Shown piece after piece: positions 1-4,315 of a stretch of DNA of 5,311 nt; within the stretch, counting starts at the first letter, position 1; the number at the start of each line of letters is the position of its first letter. Source of the stretch: Erysipelotrichaceae bacterium (GTDB taxonomy: Bacteria > Bacillota_I > Bacilli_A > Erysipelotrichales > Erysipelotrichaceae); contig JAFWFB010000009.1 of the NCBI GenBank assembly GCA_017512625.1, forward strand, positions 1-5,311. The letters are read 5' to 3'. Made by a program: the position numbers and the translations under genes. Under the pieces are notes generated by a model, which was given only the letters and a program-made list of their open reading frames with translations, ran no database searches and was not told the DNA's origin.

Positions 1-2
1 CC

Positions 3-110
3 GACAAGTTTCTTTGCAAGCCATGCAAGGCTGATCGGGCTAAAGAGATCATCGACTATCTCGCCAATACACCGGGACCGGATGGCGAGGTTCTCAAAAT
101 CACCAAATAA
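3..110 (+). CDS. 3' end of an unidentified protein with a CxxC pair
   Basis: These are the last 35 codons and the TAA stop of a gene that begins before the window. The tail carries a Cys-Lys-Pro-Cys pair near the visible start, then a basic, probably helical stretch (ADRAKEIIDYL), and ends in a Gly/Pro-containing turn and GEVLKITK. The CxxC could be half of a zinc or iron-sulfur site or a redox pair, but I do not recognise the family and assign no function. This frame was chosen because it stops immediately before a clear intrinsic terminator and because its codons (ATC for Ile, GAT/GAC for Asp, GGC for Gly) match the neighbouring genes. Frame 1 is also open here but has poor codon use and would run into the terminator. 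Confidence 0.7.
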   Translation, partial: DKFLCKPCKADRAKEIIDYLANTPGPDGEVLKITK

Positions 111-114
111 ATAT

Positions 115-141
115 AAAAAAGCGTGTCATCACGCTTTTTTT
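115..141 (+). terminator. Rho-independent terminator after the first gene
   Basis: GCGTG (121-125) and CACGC (130-134) form a perfect 5-bp stem around the loop TCAT, followed by seven T residues (135-141). Six A residues just before the stem (115-120) can pair with the T-run, so the structure could also work on the opposite strand. It sits 4 bases after the stop codon and separates the upstream gene from the CpaB-like gene, which therefore needs its own promoter. Confidence 0.88.
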
Positions 142-167
142 GTTTAGGAAAAAACGCCGGGCTTTTC

Positions 168-173
168 TTTAAT
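168..173 (+). promoter_or_regulatory. Possible -10 element next to the CpaB-like start
   Basis: TTTAAT lies 5 bases before the ATG at 179, so transcription would begin at about 179-180, on the start codon. I see no good -35 box at the usual spacing. The call rests on the upstream terminator, which implies a promoter between 142 and 178, and on the same arrangement at the next two genes. It is weak on its own. Confidence 0.4.
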
Positions 174-178
174 AGGGC

Positions 179-880
179 ATGAAGAAAAAGCTTATCGCGA
201 TCGTTATACTAAGCATCGTTTTATTGGTCCTTTTCGATCTTCTGATCCTGGACTTTATCAGCGAACGAAGGCTGGATCTGGTAATGGTGCCGGTCGCTTC
301 CCATAACATCTTTTCCCGGAAACAGATAACGGAAGAAGATATCACCTATGTCAGGGTACCTTCAGGATACCTTAGTGAAGATTGCCTGATCGATCCTAAA
401 AAGATCGCAGGCAGCTATAACCTGGTAAACAACATCATCCCTAAAGGATCCTTCTTTTATGCTTATGAGCTGGAAAGTGTGCAGGAGATGAGCGACTATC
501 CGATCTTTCTGCTTGAAAAGGATCAAGTGGCCTACAGTTTAAAGATCCATGAGATCGATTGTCTGGAATACTGTCTTAGGGAAGGAGCCAGGGTCGACAT
601 CTTTCTGACAGTAAACAGGCAAGGCGACTATATCTCGGACCTGTTGATGGAAAATGTCCTGATCATCGGAGTCTTTGACCATAATGGCACAGATGTCAAA
701 CGCCCTGATAGTGAGGCGATCATTGATTCACTGCTGCTTGCGATCGATAAAGAGCATGTTTCCTATCTTAACAGCAGCAAGGCGACCGGAAGACTATCCC
801 TGTTTCTTACCAGTGACAGTTACAGCGAAAAGCAGGCCAGGCTAAACAGGGACAACGAACTAATGAGTAGCCTGGAATAA
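179..880 (+). CDS. Membrane-anchored SAF-domain protein, CpaB/RcpC-like
   Basis: This 233-residue protein has a short basic N-terminus and one hydrophobic segment (about residues 5-26), so it is probably anchored in the membrane with the rest outside. Residues about 36-97 resemble an SAF domain: VPVASHNIFSRKQITEEDI, then a VRVP strand, then IAGSYNLVNNIIPKG, matching the 'entry, return, induced-by-gain' pattern of CpaB proteins. Residues about 105-212 resemble the RcpC/CpaB domain, with the EGARVDIFLT strand, the LLMENVLIIGV strand and the closing GRLSLFLTS strand. CpaB/RcpC proteins belong to Flp/Tad pilus secretion complexes, but no other tad gene is visible here, so its role may differ. The start at 179 is needed to keep the membrane segment. 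No normally spaced Shine-Dalgarno is present; GGG lies only one base from the ATG. An SAF protein of another pathway is the alternative. Confidence 0.72.
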   Translation: MKKKLIAIVILSIVLLVLFDLLILDFISERRLDLVMVPVASHNIFSRKQITEEDITYVRVPSGYLSEDCLIDPKKIAGSYNLVNNIIPKGSFFYAYELESVQEMSDYPIFLLEKDQVAYSLKIHEIDCLEYCLREGARVDIFLTVNRQGDYISDLLMENVLIIGVFDHNGTDVKRPDSEAIIDSLLLAIDKEHVSYLNSSKATGRLSLFLTSDSYSEKQARLNRDNELMSSLE

Positions 881-886
881 AAAGAA

Positions 887-895
887 TGATAAAAT
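887..895 (+). promoter_or_regulatory. Extended -10 element next to the lipoprotein start
   Basis: TGATAAAAT fits an extended -10 (TGN followed by TAAAAT, 890-895). The expected start point, 7 bases past the hexamer, is position 902, the A of the ATG. There is no recognisable -35 box, which the TG extension can compensate for. The AGAGG before the ATG ends one base from it, too close for a normal Shine-Dalgarno. Confidence 0.5.
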
Positions 896-901
896 AGAGG
901 T

Positions 902-1540
902 ATGAAAAGGTTTATTGTCATGATCCTTTTGCTGATGTCTGTCGGATGTCAGGCAAAGACTGATTACAAGGAAACACTGGTAACGGATACCAAGGCTTTG
1001 GCCAATAGTCCGATCACCTACCTTTGCTCCAACTATAAAAAGCTTTATCGGTATTACCTGGATCCAAGTCTTCACCTTCGGGAAAGCGGAGAGACTTATA
1101 GCGTAGTCGATTATGATGATGATCTGATCGTCATCAACGTCAATATCGATCAGATCATCAATGACAGCAACTATCATATCTTTCGCCGTGATTATGGCAA
1201 GGATCTTCTGACGATCGAAGCCTATGACAAATATGTCGACAATCAGGGAAACAAGCAGGATTACACCCTTCTGGCCTATCAGGAAGATGATCTGGTCTAC
1301 CTGGTACTAAGAGACAATAAACTGATCATCAGCTCACTGGTAGCGGAAAGCGATGTTCTGGTTGTAGCCAACAAGATGATGAACATCCTTAAGTCAGCTT
1401 CGGTCGATACGGAAAAAGTCATGGAAGCCTACGCCGGTCTGGTGACCTCCGAGTATACCAAAAAGCCGACTGATCTGTTTAAATCACTGCTTCCAAGCAA
1501 TACGACCCTGGATGACATAATTAAACAGAATCAGGACTAA
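902..1540 (+). CDS. Putative lipoprotein of unknown function
   Basis: This 212-residue protein begins with a lipoprotein-type signal: MKR, a hydrophobic stretch (residues 4-12) and MSVGC with Cys16 as the likely lipidated residue. Serine at -3 of the lipobox is less common than leucine but tolerated. Processing would leave a surface protein of about 197 residues tethered to the outer face of the membrane. The mature part is rich in Asp, Tyr and Ile, with alternating strand-like segments (VVDYDDDLIVINVNID, YTLLAYQEDDLVYLVLRD, NKLIISSLVAESDVLVV) and a helical C-terminus. I recognise no named family or catalytic motif. It starts 21 bases after the CpaB-like gene, so co-transcription is possible, but it also has its own -10 element. 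Function unknown; the lipoprotein call rests on the signal alone. Confidence 0.75.
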   Translation: MKRFIVMILLLMSVGCQAKTDYKETLVTDTKALANSPITYLCSNYKKLYRYYLDPSLHLRESGETYSVVDYDDDLIVINVNIDQIINDSNYHIFRRDYGKDLLTIEAYDKYVDNQGNKQDYTLLAYQEDDLVYLVLRDNKLIISSLVAESDVLVVANKMMNILKSASVDTEKVMEAYAGLVTSEYTKKPTDLFKSLLPSNTTLDDIIKQNQD

Positions 1541-1556
1541 TTGATAATTAATAAAG

Positions 1557-1562
1557 TATAAT
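1557..1562 (+). promoter_or_regulatory. Consensus -10 element next to the 1571 start
   Basis: TATAAT is an exact -10 consensus and sits 8 bases before the ATG at 1571, putting the start of transcription at about 1569. The surrounding DNA (1541-1562) is AT-rich. No convincing -35 box lies 16-18 bases upstream; TTGATA at 1541-1546 is only 10 bases away, too close. A leader of about 2 bases would leave no room for ribosome binding upstream of the ATG. Confidence 0.5.
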
Positions 1563-1570
1563 GGTGATGT

Positions 1571-2293
1571 ATGAAAAACTTTTTTGAAAGACTCTTATTC
1601 GAAGATGTTGCAGATGAGGAACCGGAAGTTCTGGTCGATCAGCCGATCACCGAAGTGGGAAAAGAAGACTTTGCCCCGGTAACGGAACCAAAACCGGTTG
1701 AAGAAGTCAAGACTGAAGAGAACAGACCGGAAACCAGTGAAGTGGTAAGACCGGTAACCAGGACAACCAGGACATTGATCGATCTGGACGATTTCAGACC
1801 GACCAGGACCCCGTATAATCCGCCACGTAAACCTCGTGACCGCGTTAACTATACTCCAAGTGAGCCGATCTCACCGATGTTTGGCATGACCGAAGAAAGC
1901 AAGAAGGATGTCAGTGATCTGACTCAGCTTCCTGCTGATATCAAGGGCAGCGACAAGATCGATACCGTCATTTCCCCGATCTTCGGTAAGCTCGATGAGG
2001 GTACGGAAGTTGAAGAAAAGCCGGTCAGCCGGGTGCAGGCCAGACAATTAAGCCGAGCCAGCCACCGCGTTGAAAAACACGAAGACAGAAAACCGCCGGT
2101 CATTGAAAAGCCGAAGGCAGAATCGGTCGTCAAAGTAGAAGAAGAGACCCCGACGATCGATAGACAGGAAGAGGATATCTTCTATACCGATACCGGCGAA
2201 CTTAAACAGATCGCCAAACTGATCAGAGAAAGCGAAAAGGCAGAGAAACCGTCAACCGTTGACATCTCTATCTTTGATGATTTCGATGAGTAA
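1571..2293 (+). CDS. Highly charged, probably disordered protein with twin ISPxFG motifs
   Basis: This 240-residue protein is dominated by Glu, Lys, Asp, Pro, Arg, Thr and Val and is probably largely disordered. It has no signal peptide or membrane segment, so it is likely cytoplasmic. It opens with an amphipathic stretch (MKNFFERLLFED). A basic/proline segment (TRTTRTLIDLDDFRPTRTP, residues about 64-81) precedes two copies of a short motif: EPISPMFG (98-105) and TVISPIFG (132-139). A short helical segment lies near the C-terminus (ELKQIAKLIRESEKAEK, about 210-226), followed by an acidic tail with an aromatic residue (ISIFDDFDE). Such conserved islands in a flexible chain look like docking motifs for partner proteins; that is inference. 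Its last 8 bases overlap the next gene. I do not recognise the family. Upstream out-of-frame ATGs at 1561 and 1567 do not extend it. Confidence 0.78.
   Translation: MKNFFERLLFEDVADEEPEVLVDQPITEVGKEDFAPVTEPKPVEEVKTEENRPETSEVVRPVTRTTRTLIDLDDFRPTRTPYNPPRKPRDRVNYTPSEPISPMFGMTEESKKDVSDLTQLPADIKGSDKIDTVISPIFGKLDEGTEVEEKPVSRVQARQLSRASHRVEKHEDRKPPVIEKPKAESVVKVEEETPTIDRQEEDIFYTDTGELKQIAKLIRESEKAEKPSTVDISIFDDFDE
1757..1774 (+). repeat. Tandem 9-bp duplication inside the disordered gene
   Basis: ACCAGGACA occurs twice back to back, adding an exact Thr-Arg-Thr repeat in frame; a third partial copy (ACCAGGAC) lies at 1802-1809. It is the kind of small in-frame slippage expected in low-complexity coding sequence. 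Confidence 0.7.
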
Positions 2294-2711
2294 GATCTTA
2301 GCAATCAATACCGATTCAAAAGAACTTCTTCGCCTTACTGAAGATGTTCTTTTAAATATGGGACTGGATGAAGAAATAAGCGTCATTGCTTATGATACTT
2401 CCAAGGCTGATTATCTGATCGATCTTAAAGCCGAGGTAAATGATGGCGATACTTTCGTCTTTACTTCCGCCGTTGGTCCAAAAGATAGTTTTTCTTTTGG
2501 CAAAAAGCCGGAGTGTGATTTTTACTTTGGCGAAGTGGAAGATGAAGGTTTTTTATATTTTACCGTTTATTTCAAGGGTGATTATCTGTATCGTTTCCGT
2601 CTGTCGGTCGATAGGAAATTTGATGATTATCTGATGGCTATCGTCAGCTTTTTGATCGTTATCTGCGCTGACTTTGGCCGCATCGAGACAACTCTGTCTG
2701 CGCTTTTGTAA
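2286..2711 (+). CDS. Unknown 141-residue protein, translationally coupled to the upstream gene
   Basis: The ATG at 2286 overlaps the previous stop (ATGAGTAA), giving an 8-base overlap typical of translational coupling. An in-frame ATG at 2259 would add nine residues but lies deeper in the upstream gene and has no better ribosome site, so 2286 is preferred because MSKILAINTDS reads like a natural first strand. The protein begins with an alternating strand/helix pattern (KILAINTD, then a helix LLRLTEDVLLNMG, then ISVIAYD), followed by acidic strands (DFYFGEVEDEGFLYFTVYF, YLYRFRLSV), and ends in a hydrophobic helix (LMAIVSFLIVICADFG) that could be buried or membrane-associated. No known family or active site is recognised. 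Tight coupling suggests it works with the disordered protein, or is made in fixed ratio to it. Confidence 0.75.
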   Translation: MSKILAINTDSKELLRLTEDVLLNMGLDEEISVIAYDTSKADYLIDLKAEVNDGDTFVFTSAVGPKDSFSFGKKPECDFYFGEVEDEGFLYFTVYFKGDYLYRFRLSVDRKFDDYLMAIVSFLIVICADFGRIETTLSALL

Positions 2712-2724
2712 GAATTTGCTCATA

Positions 2725-2752
2725 TTGAAAATATTTTCATAAATGATACAAT
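2725..2752 (+). promoter_or_regulatory. Sigma-A-type promoter for the DUF948-like gene and ccpA
   Basis: TTGAAA (2725-2730) and TACAAT (2747-2752) are separated by 16 bases, and TG at 2744-2745 gives an extended -10. Transcription should start near 2759, leaving a leader of about 9 bases containing GGTGA (2759-2763), 4 bases from the ATG at 2768. This is the best promoter in the window. ccpA starts inside the next gene, so it is probably expressed from here too. Confidence 0.75.
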
Positions 2753-2767
2753 ATTTTTGGTGAAATT

Positions 2768-3124
2768 ATGGAAACAGTAAACTTATTAAAAGATTATATC
2801 CTGCCGGTCGGCGGACTGGTCGCCATCGTCTTTCTGATCATCTTTCTTTCCAGAATGACGGCTTTGATCAACAAACTGATCAAGACCATCGATGGCGCTG
2901 ATGATTCCGTAGCCCTGCTTAATAAATCGATCGAAAAGTTACAGGAACCTCTGGATACTGTCGTCAAGGTCTCCAAATCCGTTGATGGCATGCATGACAG
3001 CGGCTCCAGAGCCTTAAGAAGCGTTAAAAATATCGTTTCCAGTAATGTAGGCGCTTTAAAGAGCAAGGTACAGGAACTAGGAAAGAAAGGAGAGGAAAAA
3101 GATGAAAAGAGTAACGATTTATGA
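2768..3124 (+). CDS. Small membrane protein, DUF948/YtxG-like
   Basis: This 118-residue protein has one membrane segment near the N-terminus (about residues 10-28) followed by a long helical, probably coiled-coil region (LINKLIKTIDGADDSVALLN, residues about 33-52, and on to about 104) and a charged Lys/Glu tail. That layout, a single anchor plus a cytoplasmic helical rod with repeated hydrophobic spacing, matches the DUF948 family (YtxG in Bacillus), whose genes lie upstream of ccpA in many Bacillota. The molecular function of that family is not well defined; a stress or envelope role is sometimes assumed. The family call comes from architecture and location, not from a clear motif. Its last 23 bases overlap ccpA in a different frame, which carries the ccpA ribosome site inside this gene. 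Confidence 0.65.
   Translation: METVNLLKDYILPVGGLVAIVFLIIFLSRMTALINKLIKTIDGADDSVALLNKSIEKLQEPLDTVVKVSKSVDGMHDSGSRALRSVKNIVSSNVGALKSKVQELGKKGEEKDEKSNDL
3088..3095 (+). promoter_or_regulatory. Strong ribosome binding site for ccpA
   Basis: AGGAGAGG ends 6 bases before the ATG at 3102 and its AGGAG core ends 9 bases before it, within normal range. It lies inside the upstream coding sequence, so ccpA can be translated independently although the genes overlap. It contrasts with the missing or badly placed sites at 179, 902 and 1571. Confidence 0.85.
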
Positions 3125-4094
3125 TGTTGCTAATGAAGCGGGAGTTTCTCTGGCAACAGTTTCCAGAGTTATCAACGGCTCGGATGCAGTAAAATACGAT
3201 ACTCAGGTCCGGGTAAAGGAAGCGATCCAGCGTCTGGGCTATCGTCCTAACTCTATTGCCCAGGGTCTGGCACTTAACAAGACTACGATGATCGCCTTGA
3301 TCATTCCGGAAGCATCCTTCAACTATACCGGACAGATCGTCAATGGTATCCTGGATGTCTCCAAGATCTATAACTACAACATCGTCTTACATACCGTTAC
3401 TGAAGGTATCATTACCGTCAATGAGATCGTGGATATCGTGATCAAGAGCCATGTCGATGGTGTGATCATCTACAGTGACAAGGTCCTGGATGAGAATATC
3501 AAGGAATTAAACCGCTATAATGTTCCAATCGTTTTGATCGGTAACAAGATCAGTTCCGATAGCATCAGTTCGGTCTATGTCGATATTGAAAAGGCCATCT
3601 ATGAACTGGCTTCCAAGTATCTGGTCGATGGCATCGAAGATATTGCCATCATTCAGGACAGAAAGAATTCCTATACGACCAAGCAGATGCTTGAAGGAGC
3701 CAAGCGAGCTTTCAAGAACCAGGGTAAGGAATTCAATAACCTGATCGAGATCCCGCAGCATTACCGCTCCAGCTATAAATTCTTAACTGAGTACTTCAGG
3801 GATCACAAGCACTCCCTGGTCATCGCCAACCGTGATTCCCAGGCTTTGGCGGTCCTTAACTCAGCCAAGGAAAACAACATCAAGGTTCCGGATGAGATGG
3901 AAGTTGTCTGTATCATCGATACCAAGTACAACTCGATGTACCGTCCGACCATCACTTCATTCTCGATCCCTTCCTACGATCTTGGTGCCGTATCGATGCG
4001 TTTAATGACCAAGATGCTTAAGGGCGACGAACTCGAGGATAAGGTCAAGTGTCTAAGCTATCTCTATACGCCTAGACAAACGACCAAGAATTAG
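3102..4094 (+). CDS. ccpA: LacI-family transcription regulator, CcpA-like
   Basis: This 330-residue protein has the usual length and layout of CcpA, the master regulator of carbon catabolite repression in Bacillota, which binds cre operators with HPr-Ser46-P as corepressor. Residues 5-26 are the LacI helix-turn-helix (TIYDVANEAGVSLATVSRVING). The hinge helix follows at about 50-60 (NSIAQGLALNKT), then the periplasmic-binding-like core. The stretch YDLGAVSMRLMTK (292-304) matches the YDxGAVxMRLxTK segment around the HPr-contact region of CcpA, and the C-terminus RQTTK resembles the RQSTK end of Bacillus CcpA. Other LacI regulators rarely keep these together. Differences from Bacillus CcpA include Gln for Arg in the hinge and an unusual FNYTGQ where many members have a Pro/Phe-type turn. 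A divergent paralogue of CcpA is possible. It shares a transcript with the DUF948-like gene. Confidence 0.82.
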   Translation: MKRVTIYDVANEAGVSLATVSRVINGSDAVKYDTQVRVKEAIQRLGYRPNSIAQGLALNKTTMIALIIPEASFNYTGQIVNGILDVSKIYNYNIVLHTVTEGIITVNEIVDIVIKSHVDGVIIYSDKVLDENIKELNRYNVPIVLIGNKISSDSISSVYVDIEKAIYELASKYLVDGIEDIAIIQDRKNSYTTKQMLEGAKRAFKNQGKEFNNLIEIPQHYRSSYKFLTEYFRDHKHSLVIANRDSQALAVLNSAKENNIKVPDEMEVVCIIDTKYNSMYRPTITSFSIPSYDLGAVSMRLMTKMLKGDELEDKVKCLSYLYTPRQTTKN

Positions 4095-4101
4095 TTAATA
4101 T
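4073..4101 (+). promoter_or_regulatory. Weak possible promoter for the tyrS leader
   Basis: TAGACA (4073-4078) and TAATAT (4096-4101) lie 17 bases apart, predicting a start near 4108, one base before the T-box stem begins. The -35 match overlaps the end of ccpA and the -10 matches consensus at only 4 of 6 positions. An alternative -10, TATACT at 4101-4106, would start transcription inside the first stem. Confidence 0.4.
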
Positions 4102-4108
4102 ATACTAA

Positions 4109-4298
4109 GACTGTGATTAGAGAAGAGTAACTTTGACCGGTATTCAAAGAGACCTGATGGCTGCTGAGAATCAGGATACCGAAAAGCGAATACACTCTAT
4201 AGTCATCTGTTGCAAAGACAGATCGTAACTCGCGTTAAGAGAAAATAGAAATAAAAAAAGGTGGTACCGCGCTGATGCGCCCTTGTGTCATCTTTTTT
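4109..4298 (+). promoter_or_regulatory. Tyrosine T-box riboswitch leader of tyrS
   Basis: This leader RNA senses uncharged tRNA-Tyr and controls termination before tyrS. Stem I is closed by GACT (4109-4112) with AGTC (4201-4204) and TAGAG (4118-4122) with CTCTA (4195-4199). The conserved AGTA motif is at 4126-4129, opposite the specifier loop holding the codon TAC (4191-4193), followed by the usual purine. Upper helices are CTTT/AAAG (4131-4134 with 4183-4186), GGTAT/ATACC (4139-4143 with 4176-4180), an AGAGA bulge (4148-4152) and CCTGAT/ATCAGG (4153-4158 with 4170-4175), capped by a GGCTGCTGAGA loop. A second hairpin, ATCTGT/ACAGAT (4205-4210 with 4218-4223), is Stem III. The T-box sequence AAGGTGGTACCGCG is at 4258-4271; its TGGT pairs with an ACCA tRNA end, as expected for tRNA-Tyr with discriminator A. 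Specifier, bulge and downstream gene all agree on tyrosine. Confidence 0.95.
4253..4298 (+). terminator. T-box-controlled intrinsic terminator
   Basis: AAAAAAGGTG (4254-4263) can pair with CATCTTTTTT (4289-4298), including one G-U pair, and GCGC (4269-4272) pairs with GCGC (4277-4280) around TGAT, with further pairing of GTAC (4264-4267) to GTGT (4285-4288) and an asymmetric internal loop. The T-run closes the helix. The 5' side overlaps the T-box sequence, so formation of the antiterminator with uncharged tRNA excludes this hairpin. Confidence 0.85.
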
Positions 4299-4305
4299 GT
4301 TTTAT

Positions 4306-4311
4306 AGGGGG
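4306..4311 (+). promoter_or_regulatory. Ribosome binding site of tyrS
   Basis: AGGGGG ends 4 bases before the ATG at 4316 and lies just after the T-box terminator, so it is transcribed only when the terminator is bypassed. The start agrees with the normal N-terminus of TyrRS. Confidence 0.75.
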
Positions 4312-4315
4312 AAAT

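Noticed and set aside
1..148. Frame 1 is also open from the window edge to a stop near 146-148.
   Set aside because: It runs through the intrinsic terminator and has codon use unlike the neighbours; frame 3 ends right before the hairpin.
860..1177. Open stretch on the minus strand opposite the lipoprotein gene.
   Set aside because: It is the antisense shadow of an Asp/Ile-rich coding region, with no ribosome site or recognisable protein features.
1340..1356. Possible CcpA cre-like site (GGAAAGCGATG).
   Set aside because: It lacks the palindromic TG...CA ends of a cre site and lies in the middle of a gene.
1541..1546. TTGATA as a -35 box for the TATAAT at 1557.
   Set aside because: The spacer is only 10 bases, too short for a sigma-A promoter.
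1924..2133. Minus-strand open stretch inside the disordered-protein gene.
   Set aside because: Low-complexity composition on the other strand creates it; no start signals or family resemblance.
2259..2288. Upstream ATG at 2259 as the start of the 141-residue protein.
   Set aside because: It adds a nine-residue serine/leucine/methionine stretch and increases overlap to 35 bases without a better ribosome site.
2440..2634. Second-frame open stretch inside the 141-residue gene.
   Set aside because: Wholly contained in the coupled gene, without its own ribosome site, and with a poor composition.
2794..3066. Minus-strand open stretch opposite the DUF948-like gene.
   Set aside because: Antisense shadow; the + strand gene has a promoter, ribosome site and a coherent membrane-plus-coil layout.
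3507..3761. Minus-strand open stretch inside ccpA.
   Set aside because: Lies within a conserved regulator gene and has no supporting signals.
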